Origin: Sphingomonas crocodyli
Lineage (GTDB): Bacteria > Pseudomonadota > Alphaproteobacteria > Sphingomonadales > Sphingomonadaceae
DNA: 64,000 nt
Assembly: GCF_004005865.1 (NCBI RefSeq)
Contig: NZ_SACN01000003.1
Location: 437,061-501,060, forward strand
Reading direction: 5' to 3'
The notes below the pieces were generated by a model that was not told the origin of the DNA, ran no database searches, and was given only the letters and a program-made list of their open reading frames with translations. Every line of letters begins with the position of its first letter. Positions within the stretch are counted from its first letter, which is position 1. Of the stretch, positions 26,192 through 33,156 are shown one piece after another. The position numbers were made by a program, and so were the translations under genes.

Positions 26192-26404
26192 ATGACGGTG
26201 GCCTACAGCCTATCCGGGGTGATCGAGGCCCTGATCGACCGGCAGCTTGGCGAACTTTTCGATCGCCTCGATGCCGAAAGTGCGGATACCGAGGTCCGCA
26301 AGACCTTCCACGCCGCGGCGGTGAAGGCGGCGCACGCGCTGGCCGTGTCGCGATTTGCCGACAATCCCCACCTCGCCCCCGTCGATCTGTGCTGCGATGG
26401 CTGA
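26192..26404 (+). CDS. Small helical protein, first gene of the DedA operon
   Basis: A 70-residue, mostly helical, soluble protein (LIDRQLGELFDRLDAE and KAAHALAVSRFAD helices), with two adjacent cysteines near the end. Its stop lies eight bases inside the following dedA gene, which argues for coupled translation and for it being real. It lies 33 bases downstream of the 21-bp element. No family recognised; it may be a partner of the DedA protein. Confidence 0.55.
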   Translation: MTVAYSLSGVIEALIDRQLGELFDRLDAESADTEVRKTFHAAAVKAAHALAVSRFADNPHLAPVDLCCDG

Positions 26405-27047
26405 TTTCGTCGGCGCCACGATCGATCTGCTGCGCGCCCATGCCGATTGGGCCGGCCCGATCGCAGGGCTGCTCTGCTTGGTCGAATCGCTCGCGCTCGT
26501 CGGCATGTTCGTACCGGCGATCGCGATCATGCTGATGGTCGGCGGGCTGATCGGGCTGGGCGTGCTGCCCTTCTGGTCGATCTTCTTCTGGTCGATCGTC
26601 GGATCGGTCGCGGGCGATGCGATCTCCTACTGGCTTGGGCAACTGGTCGGCCGATCGGCCTTCCGGCGCTGGCCGCTCAACCGCGAACGGGCGGCGATGG
26701 CGCGGGCGCGAATCTTCTTCCGCCATTATGGCTTCTGGGCGATCATCCTCGGCCGCTTCTTCGGCCCGATCCGCGCGACCATTCCGATCGTTGCCGGCGC
26801 GATGTCGATGTCCGCCCGCGCCTTTCAGGCGGCGAACCTGATCTCGGCGCTGCTCTGGGTCTCGCTGATGCTCGCGCCCGGCATCCTGTCGTCGGGCGGG
26901 CAGCGCGATGTCGACGATCGCGCGATTGCCGAACTGATGGTCATGGTCGGCGGGGTCGCGATCGTCGGCATGGCCATACCCGCCGTGGTGGGCTTTACCG
27001 CGCTGCGCCAGCGGCGACGCCGCAAGCGCGAACGGGCGGCGCGATGA
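26397..27047 (+). CDS. DedA family membrane protein
   Basis: A 216-residue DedA/VTT-family inner-membrane protein, paralogous to the one at 8464: LVESLALVGMFVPA near 25-38, GDAISYWLGQLVG, and the FFRHYGFWAIILGRFFGPIR region in part with the conserved Arg residues. The family moves lipid-linked carriers or phospholipids across the membrane. Here it sits between a small gene (8-bp overlap) and a GT4 glycosyltransferase (ATGA overlap), which suggests a role in supplying or moving a lipid acceptor for glycosylation. The ATG at 26397 starts the conserved N-terminus. Confidence 0.9.
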   Translation: MADFVGATIDLLRAHADWAGPIAGLLCLVESLALVGMFVPAIAIMLMVGGLIGLGVLPFWSIFFWSIVGSVAGDAISYWLGQLVGRSAFRRWPLNRERAAMARARIFFRHYGFWAIILGRFFGPIRATIPIVAGAMSMSARAFQAANLISALLWVSLMLAPGILSSGGQRDVDDRAIAELMVMVGGVAIVGMAIPAVVGFTALRQRRRRKRERAAR

Positions 27048-28228
27048 CGGCTGCGCTGCGCCACGATCGCTTCGCTAATGCGCGGCCCGCGCTGCTCCAT
27101 CGCGGCCGCGCGCTGCGCGTCGCCCTTTTCTCGGGCAACTATAATTGCGTGCGCGACGGCGCGAACCAGGCGCTCAACCGCCTTGTCGGCCATCTGATCG
27201 ATCGCGGCGCCGACGTGCGCGTCTATTCGCCGACCGCGAAGGTCGCCGCCTTCGAACCCGCCGGACAGCTGGTCTCGGTGCCTTCGCTCGCCATTCCGGG
27301 GCGGGCCGAATACCGGCTGGCGATGGGCCTGCCCGCGTCGATCCGGCGCGATCTCGATGCCTTCGTGCCCGACATTATCCATGTCTCGGCCCCCGACCTG
27401 CTAGGCCGCAAGGCGCAGGATCATGCGAGGAGCCGCGGCATCCCGCTGGTCGCGAGCCTTCACACTCGTTTCGAGACCTATCTCGATTTCTATCGGCTGG
27501 GATGGCTGCGCAGCCGGATCGAACGCTATCTCGACGGTTTCTACCGTCGCTGCGATCTCGTGCTGGCGCCCAATCGTGCCATTGCGGACGACATCGCCGG
27601 GCTGGATGTCCCCGAGGTGCGGATATGGTCGCGCGGGGTCGATCCCGCCATCTTCGCGCCCGGCCATCGCGACGAGGCATGGCGCCAGGCGCAGGGCTAT
27701 CGACCGGACGATCCCGTCGTCCTGCTGTTCGGGCGGATCGTGCGCGAAAAGGGTCTGGCGACCTTCGTCGAGACGATCGAGGCCGTTCGCAAGCGGGGCC
27801 GCGTGCTGCAGCCGCTGATCGTCGGCAACGGCCCGGCGCGCGGCTGGCTCGGCGCACGGCTCCCCAATGCGCGCTTCGTAGGCCACCTTGCCGGGCGCGA
27901 TCTGGGCCGCGCGATCGCCAGCGCCGACGTGATGCTGAGCGCGAGCACGACCGAGGCCTTCGGCAATGTCGTGCTGGAAGCGATGGCCGCGGGCGTGCCC
28001 GTCATCAGCTCCGACGTTCCCAGCGCGCAGGCACTCATCACCCACGGACGCGACGGGATGCTCGTGCCGCCGGGCGATCCCCGGGCCTTTGCGAACATGC
28101 TCGATCATCTGCTCGATCGCCCGTCGGTCCGGCGCGATCTGGCGCAGGCGGCGGCCGCGCGGGCCGAGATGTTCCGTTGGGACCATTGCCTCGACGCCGT
28201 GGCCGATGGCTATCTCTCGCTGCTGTGA
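27044..28228 (+). CDS. GT4-family glycosyltransferase
   Basis: A 394-residue retaining GT-B glycosyltransferase of family GT4. The acceptor domain is N-terminal (about 20-205, FSGNYNCVRDGANQALNR) and the nucleotide-sugar domain is C-terminal (about 215-394, with FGRIVREKGL, and the E-x7-E type signature STTEAFGNVVLEAMAAG). It resembles alpha-glycosyltransferases that make glycolipids in alphaproteobacteria (MgtA and DGDG- or SQDG-synthase-like). No membrane helix. Translation is coupled to dedA by ATGA. A glycolipid product made on the inner membrane is the simplest reading. Confidence 0.9.
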   Translation: MTAALRHDRFANARPALLHRGRALRVALFSGNYNCVRDGANQALNRLVGHLIDRGADVRVYSPTAKVAAFEPAGQLVSVPSLAIPGRAEYRLAMGLPASIRRDLDAFVPDIIHVSAPDLLGRKAQDHARSRGIPLVASLHTRFETYLDFYRLGWLRSRIERYLDGFYRRCDLVLAPNRAIADDIAGLDVPEVRIWSRGVDPAIFAPGHRDEAWRQAQGYRPDDPVVLLFGRIVREKGLATFVETIEAVRKRGRVLQPLIVGNGPARGWLGARLPNARFVGHLAGRDLGRAIASADVMLSASTTEAFGNVVLEAMAAGVPVISSDVPSAQALITHGRDGMLVPPGDPRAFANMLDHLLDRPSVRRDLAQAAAARAEMFRWDHCLDAVADGYLSLL

Positions 28229-28317
28229 ACCCATCCACGTCCGATGCGGGTTCAGTATATGGCAAGTGTTGGGATGCTATGGATGCCCTATCCGATTGAT
28301 GGAGGAGTGAAGGTCGA

Positions 28318-29487
28318 TTGCTGAACGCGGTGGGTTTCCCGATTCGTCTTGCGTCTGGCGCGCTCCTGCTGGCGCCCCTCCTCCTGCTCGCCGCCTGCCA
28401 GCCCGCCGCCCCCGATCCGCAAGCGCCCCGGACCACGCCGCAACTCGCATCGCCGAAGCCGGTTCGCGCGCCTTCGACGCAGGCTCCCAAGCCTAAGTCG
28501 GTCGCTATCGCACCGCCTGCTATTCCCAGCGCCGCTGCCGCACTCGACCGCCGTATCGAGGCTTTGGGCGCTGCCTTCCGGGGCGATGTCGGGCTTGCCG
28601 TCCGCGATATCCAGACCGGCTGGACCTCGCATTATCGCGGGCTCGATTATTTCCCGCAGCAGAGCGTCAGCAAACTCTGGGTCGCGATCAGCGCGTTCGA
28701 CATGGCCGATCGCGGCAAGATCGACCTTCACGGCAAGCTGAGCATCCGCGCGGACGACCTCACCCTGTTCCACCAGCCGATCAAGTCGCTCGCGACGCGC
28801 CCCGGCGGCTTCCAGACCGATCGCGAAGATCTGCTGACTCGTGCGCTCACCCAGAGCGACAACAGCGCCAATGACAAGATGCTGCGCGAGGTCGGCGGGC
28901 CCGATGCCGTGCGCGCGACGCTTGCCGCCAAATCGATCTCCGGCATCCGCTTCGGCCCCGGCGAAAAGGGATTGCAGAGCCGGATCGCCGGGCTCGACTG
29001 GCAGCCCGCCTTTTCGAAGGGCGACGGCTTCTATGCAGCGCGTGAGGCGGTGCCGATCGCGCGCCGCCGCGCCGCGTTCGAAGCCTATGTCGCCGATCCG
29101 ATCGACGGCGCCCGCCCCCTGGCGATGGTCGACGCCCTCGCCCGGCTGAAGAACGGTCAATTATTGTCGGACGCGTCGACCGCACAGATGCTCGACATCA
29201 TGGGCCAGACGCGCACCGGCGCCCTCCGCCTCAAGAGCGGCCTGCGCCCCGGCTGGACGCTGTCGCACAAGACCGGTACCGGCCAGATCCTCCAAGGCGA
29301 ACAGGCGGGCTATAACGACGTCGGCATCCTCACCTCGCCCGAGGGCCGATCCTATGCCATCGCCGTCATGATCGGCCGCACCAGCCGCCCATTGCCCGAA
29401 CGCATGGACTTGATGCGCAAGGTCGTCCGAACAACGATCACCTATGACAGCGAACTGGGCAACCAGCGGCAGGCGGGACCAACCTGA
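28318..29487 (+). CDS. Class A beta-lactamase-like lipoprotein
   Basis: A 389-residue serine hydrolase with a lipoprotein signal (LLLLAAC) and an Ala/Pro-rich linker, then a class A beta-lactamase/transpeptidase fold from about 75. Motifs: Ser116-x-x-Lys119 (SVSK), SDNS (in QSDNSAND) and the HKTGTG box. I cannot place the class A Glu166 region with confidence, so penicillin hydrolysis is not assured; D,D-peptidase or other esterase activity is possible. The start is TTG at 28318, with AAGG just upstream and a stronger GGAGGAG further away. It is followed by an L,D-transpeptidase gene. Confidence 0.85.
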   Translation: MLNAVGFPIRLASGALLLAPLLLLAACQPAAPDPQAPRTTPQLASPKPVRAPSTQAPKPKSVAIAPPAIPSAAAALDRRIEALGAAFRGDVGLAVRDIQTGWTSHYRGLDYFPQQSVSKLWVAISAFDMADRGKIDLHGKLSIRADDLTLFHQPIKSLATRPGGFQTDREDLLTRALTQSDNSANDKMLREVGGPDAVRATLAAKSISGIRFGPGEKGLQSRIAGLDWQPAFSKGDGFYAAREAVPIARRRAAFEAYVADPIDGARPLAMVDALARLKNGQLLSDASTAQMLDIMGQTRTGALRLKSGLRPGWTLSHKTGTGQILQGEQAGYNDVGILTSPEGRSYAIAVMIGRTSRPLPERMDLMRKVVRTTITYDSELGNQRQAGPT

Positions 29488-29681
29488 TATTTCGCTATAG
29501 CGTCGGCTTTGCGTCTCCGTTCAAGGCCAAGGCTCGGCCGAAACCCTCGGATCACCGCCAACCGACATTCCACCAGCGCGTTCGGCTGAAGCGGCGCTGC
29601 CGAGGCGCCGAACCGGCTGTTGTTCAGCGGACCCATTCTCGAACGCTCGCGTTAACCTGATCGAATTGCGAGGAGAAGAAT

Positions 29682-31118
29682 GTGCGTTCGGTTGCCTTGG
29701 TTCTGTCCGTTTCCGTTCTGACCTTTCTTCCCGCCTGCAATTCGTCACAACCATCGAACAACCTGACCGCAGCATCGCTCGAAAGCGCGCACTGGAGCGA
29801 CACCGCCGTTCGCGACCTACAGGACCGTATCGGTCGACGCGCCGAACATGGCCTCGATCGCATGGTACTGTCGGTCGAGACGACGGCAGACGGTGCGAGC
29901 CGCGACGCCGCCCTGACCAAGATCGCGCTGCGCTACGCGGGCATGCTCGCCACCGGCGCGAGCGATCCCAAGAAGCTGCACAAAGTCTTTACGCTGGCAC
30001 GGCCCGAAGTCGACCTGCGCGCCGGGCTCGCCAAGGCGCTGAACGATGGCAAGCTTGGCGAATGGCTCGACAGTCTCGCGCCCGAGGATGCGCATTATGC
30101 GCAATTGTCCAAGGCCTATGTCGCGCTCGTGCAGACCGGGCAGAAGGTCACCGCCGCAATTCCCGATCAGGGCAAGGCGATCGAGCCGGGTGCGACTGAT
30201 ACGCGTATTCCGGCAATCGTCCGCCAGCTTGGCACGACGGGCTACCTGCCCGAAGGCGGCGCGAGCGAAAATGTCTATGCGCCGAGGGTCGTCGCTGCGG
30301 TCCGCCGCGTGCAGGCCGATTACGGGATCAGGCCCGATGGCATCATCGGTGGCGAGGCGCTTGCGATCCTGAACCTGAGCGATGCCGACCGCGCCCGTGC
30401 GATCGCTGTCGCGATGGAGCGGATGCGCTGGCTGGCGCAGCAACCGCCCGCGACCCGCATCGATGTGAATGTTGCCGCGGCGATGCTGTCCTATTGGCGC
30501 GACGGCAAGCTGGTCGACACGCGGCGCGTGGTCGTCGGCGAACCCGATACCGAGACGCCGCAACTTCAGTCGCCGGTCTACCGGCTCGTTGCCAACCCGA
30601 CCTGGACGGTGCCGCGATCGATCCAGGCGAAGGAGATCGAGGGCAAGGGCAGCAACTATCTGAAGCGCAACAACATGGTCTGGAAGGATGGCTGGGTCGT
30701 CCAGCAGCCGGGGCCGAAAAACTCGCTCGGCCTGGTCAAGTTCGACATGCAGAATGATCACGCAATCTACCTGCATGACACACCCGCAAAGGCGCTGTTC
30801 AACGAAGCCCAGCGCCAGCGCAGCCACGGCTGCATCCGTGTTTTCGACGCGTTGGGATTTGCTGCGATGATCGCCCGCGATGAGAATGTTCTCGACGCGT
30901 GGAACAAGGCGCGGGCTACCGGCAAGGAGAGTTTCGTCTCGTTGCCTCGGCAAATCCCCGTCCGACTGCTCTACCAGACGGTGCTTGTCGACAAGCGGGG
31001 TAATCCGATTGTCCGAGCCGATCCTTATGGTTGGGACGATGCGGTGGCGAAGGCGCTGGGCTTTGGCTCGCAGCCGGGCCATCGCGTGCGATCGGGCAGC
31101 AGCGAGGTTGCGCCCTGA
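29682..31118 (+). CDS. L,D-transpeptidase (YcbB-like) lipoprotein
   Basis: A 478-residue periplasmic enzyme that cross-links peptidoglycan between diaminopimelate residues. It has a lipoprotein signal (FLPAC), a helical N-terminal domain, a PG-binding-1 motif (about 185-235) and a YkuD catalytic domain (about 265-420) with Cys384 in SHGCIRV. This is the YcbB/LdtD-type layout. The GTG start at 29682 is chosen because AGGAGAAG precedes it; an ATG two bases earlier is in another frame. A decayed copy of its catalytic half lies 5 kb downstream (35758-36260). Confidence 0.93.
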   Translation: MRSVALVLSVSVLTFLPACNSSQPSNNLTAASLESAHWSDTAVRDLQDRIGRRAEHGLDRMVLSVETTADGASRDAALTKIALRYAGMLATGASDPKKLHKVFTLARPEVDLRAGLAKALNDGKLGEWLDSLAPEDAHYAQLSKAYVALVQTGQKVTAAIPDQGKAIEPGATDTRIPAIVRQLGTTGYLPEGGASENVYAPRVVAAVRRVQADYGIRPDGIIGGEALAILNLSDADRARAIAVAMERMRWLAQQPPATRIDVNVAAAMLSYWRDGKLVDTRRVVVGEPDTETPQLQSPVYRLVANPTWTVPRSIQAKEIEGKGSNYLKRNNMVWKDGWVVQQPGPKNSLGLVKFDMQNDHAIYLHDTPAKALFNEAQRQRSHGCIRVFDALGFAAMIARDENVLDAWNKARATGKESFVSLPRQIPVRLLYQTVLVDKRGNPIVRADPYGWDDAVAKALGFGSQPGHRVRSGSSEVAP

Positions 31119-31241
31119 TGTTAAACGGTCAGCCGCGAAATATCGAGTGGCAGCTTTGCGCCGCCTGAACGACAGTTCCGAAAGGAGAGCGGCATGGCTG
31201 TAAGCGGGTGGGTCGAAGCGCAATTTCGCCCCTGACTGAAG

Positions 31242-32282
31242 TCACATGGTCTGCCACAGGAGTGTGACGCCGCCGCAGAATACGAGAAGCACCGCAGCCG
31301 AATCATAGCCCATACGCAAGATTGTCCTGTTGCGATGCTCGAGCAGGCCCACCAGGAAGATGCCTGTCAGAATGGCGCCCAGGAGAGCCGATATCATTTC
31401 GAAACGGCCGAGTTCGGCTATCACGGCCCCCTCTTTATAGACGATGTCTGCCAGCAGCAGCAGCGACAGATTGACGAAATTGGTGCCCAGCACCTGGCCG
31501 AAAGCCATCTCGTAGCGGCGTAACTTCAGCGATGCGATGATCGAGCTGAGCTCCGGCATCGATGTGGCAAAGCCGATCAGCAGAAAGCCGACCAGCCCGC
31601 TGCCGAGACCAGTCTGCTGCGCCAGGGCATCGCCGGTCTGCGACAGTGCATAACCCGCAACAAAAATGGCTAGCGCCGCCAGCGCCGCCTGCATCGAAAG
31701 CCCGAGCAAGGATGCGGAGCCAGTTGGCTCGGGCTCCGGATCGTGCCTCTCGCCCGCATTTGCCAGAACCCAGGGGGAGCGGGCATCATGGCCTGCGGCC
31801 AGCACAAAGAAGGCGATGCTGAGCGTACAAATGAGGATGCTGCCCAGCCCGATCGTTCCCGCCACGGGAATATCGCCGACGATGACGGCGAGTGCGACAG
31901 CGATCAGGACGAGCATGCACAAAGTGCCCATCATCATCGTCGATGGCTTGGCGACCACAGACGTGACGGCGTCGCGGCCCACAAAGGCGTCCGCCACTGC
32001 CAACAGAACGATGTTGATGGCGGCGCTACCGAGCAGATTATTGATCGCCAGCGGCGGATTGCCCATTGCCGACGCTGTCACGACATTGGCGACTTCGGGC
32101 AATGAGGTGATGCCGCCGAGAAAGAGCATACCGACGAGAGCATGGCTCATGCCGGTCCGCGAGGCGATTTCGTCGAGGCTGCGCGCCAGATTGCCACCGC
32201 CCCACCAAACCACCGCGGCGCCGACCAGGAAGATCGCAATATTCATCCAGAGCGGGTAGCTCACGGCATCGGCAAGGGGCAT
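31242..32282 (-). CDS. Sodium/calcium antiporter (CaCA family)
   Basis: A 346-residue membrane antiporter with about ten helices in two inverted halves. The two alpha-repeat motifs are GGITSLPEVA (near 55-65) and GFATSMPELSS (near 225-235), which carry the ion-coordinating Glu residues. It probably exchanges Ca2+ (or another divalent ion) for Na+ or H+ across the inner membrane. Length and motif order are normal for bacterial YrbG-type exchangers. It is convergent with the L,D-transpeptidase gene and divergent from the stress-promoted gene at 32486. Confidence 0.92.
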   Translation of the reverse strand: MPLADAVSYPLWMNIAIFLVGAAVVWWGGGNLARSLDEIASRTGMSHALVGMLFLGGITSLPEVANVVTASAMGNPPLAINNLLGSAAINIVLLAVADAFVGRDAVTSVVAKPSTMMMGTLCMLVLIAVALAVIVGDIPVAGTIGLGSILICTLSIAFFVLAAGHDARSPWVLANAGERHDPEPEPTGSASLLGLSMQAALAALAIFVAGYALSQTGDALAQQTGLGSGLVGFLLIGFATSMPELSSIIASLKLRRYEMAFGQVLGTNFVNLSLLLLADIVYKEGAVIAELGRFEMISALLGAILTGIFLVGLLEHRNRTILRMGYDSAAVLLVFCGGVTLLWQTM

Positions 32283-32393
32283 TGGCTCTCTCCCTGGTCC
32301 GGCAAGGATGCACGCCAGATACGGTCAAACGTCACATGGCAGATGCAGGTCCGTTTCAAATTATTGCTCACGTACCAAAGGCTTGAATGAGGA

Positions 32394-32418
32394 GGAACGT
32401 TCGCCTGCGGGTGCGGTT
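32394..32418 (+). promoter_or_regulatory. EcfG promoter
   Basis: GGAAC at 32394-32398, 16 bases, GGTT at 32415-32418; one mismatch from consensus. It lies 68 bases upstream of the ATG at 32486. Confidence 0.65.
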
Positions 32419-32485
32419 GACCTGAAGCTCTGCCCGAAATCCGTACCCGGCGGTTCGGCGCGAGAGACCTCGACAGGAGAGCCTT

Positions 32486-32938
32486 ATGCCACCGCCTATC
32501 AATGACCACGACGCCCTCCGCGCGATTGGTTCCCGGCTTACCGATGTGAGCAAACTGTACGAAAATGCGGCGCAAATCGCAGATAAGGCAGATCTGCGAG
32601 AGCATCTTTTCGAGCGCGCCCGTCAGCGTCGCGAGATGAGCAACGCGTTCTCAGCATTCCTCGATGGCGAAGAACTGGACGGCTCCGCATTGTCGATTTT
32701 CGACAAGCTCCGTCTTACGGTGGATCGGGTAATCGAGGGTGATGATCGGGCGGCTTGCGAGAATGTCGAGCGTGCTGACGCTGACCTGGCGTCTATGATC
32801 GAGGACCAGCTCGCGGATCCGGAACTCGAGGCAACAGCCGGTGACGTGCTGCGCGATCTGCGGGCACGCCTGCCGCGCGATCTTCCCCATGTGCCCGGCC
32901 TTCGCGACATAGCGCGTGAGGATGAGCAGAAGATATAA
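32486..32938 (+). CDS. DUF2383-like four-helix-bundle stress protein
   Basis: A 150-residue all-helical protein that fits the DUF2383 / PA2169 four-helix-bundle family: YENAAQIADKADLREHLFERARQRREM, split over two helices, then DKLRLTVDRVIEGDDRAACENVER and a charged C-terminal helix. Such proteins are ferritin-like bundles without clear metal ligands here. It follows an AGGAGAG ribosome-binding site and an EcfG promoter, so it is expected to rise in the stress response. It is followed 16 bases later by a 50-residue gene. Confidence 0.7.
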   Translation: MPPPINDHDALRAIGSRLTDVSKLYENAAQIADKADLREHLFERARQRREMSNAFSAFLDGEELDGSALSIFDKLRLTVDRVIEGDDRAACENVERADADLASMIEDQLADPELEATAGDVLRDLRARLPRDLPHVPGLRDIAREDEQKI

Positions 32939-32954
32939 TCTTTAGCAGGAGACG

Positions 32955-33107
32955 ATGATGCGCCAGAACCGCGACCGATCGCACCCCGACGACCGGCCCC
33001 ACAATCGCGAGGTCGAGGACGAGATGATCAAGAAACCGCGACAGGAGGGCGAGCCGCCCCGACCCGCGACCGAGCCGGCAAAGCCCGGCTCCAAAGGCGG
33101 CGGCTGA
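32955..33107 (+). CDS. Very small hydrophilic protein
   Basis: A 50-residue protein rich in Arg, Asp, Pro, Glu and Gly, ending in a Lys-Gly run. It is likely disordered. The AGGAGACG ribosome-binding site sits directly before the ATG, and only 16 bases separate it from the DUF2383-like gene, so the two are probably one stress-induced transcript. A hairpin that may terminate the transcript lies 20 bases after the stop. Confidence 0.65.
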   Translation: MMRQNRDRSHPDDRPHNREVEDEMIKKPRQEGEPPRPATEPAKPGSKGGG

Positions 33108-33127
33108 TCGCTTGCCGTATGTGCCGG

Positions 33128-33149
33128 CGCCCCTGCCCAGGCGGGGGCG
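33128..33149. terminator. GC-rich hairpin between convergent genes
   Basis: Ten-base arms (33128-33137 and 33140-33149) with one mismatch and a two-base gap flank the centre. It lies between the stop of the small gene and the stop of the large epimerase fusion. No long T-run follows on either side, so it is a probable but imperfect bidirectional terminator. Confidence 0.5.
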
Positions 33150-33156
33150 TATCATT

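Noticed and set aside
29817-31223. A 468-codon open frame antisense to the L,D-transpeptidase gene
   Set aside because: The catalytic SHGCIRV and lipoprotein signal are on the plus strand; the antisense frame is a mirror of codon bias.
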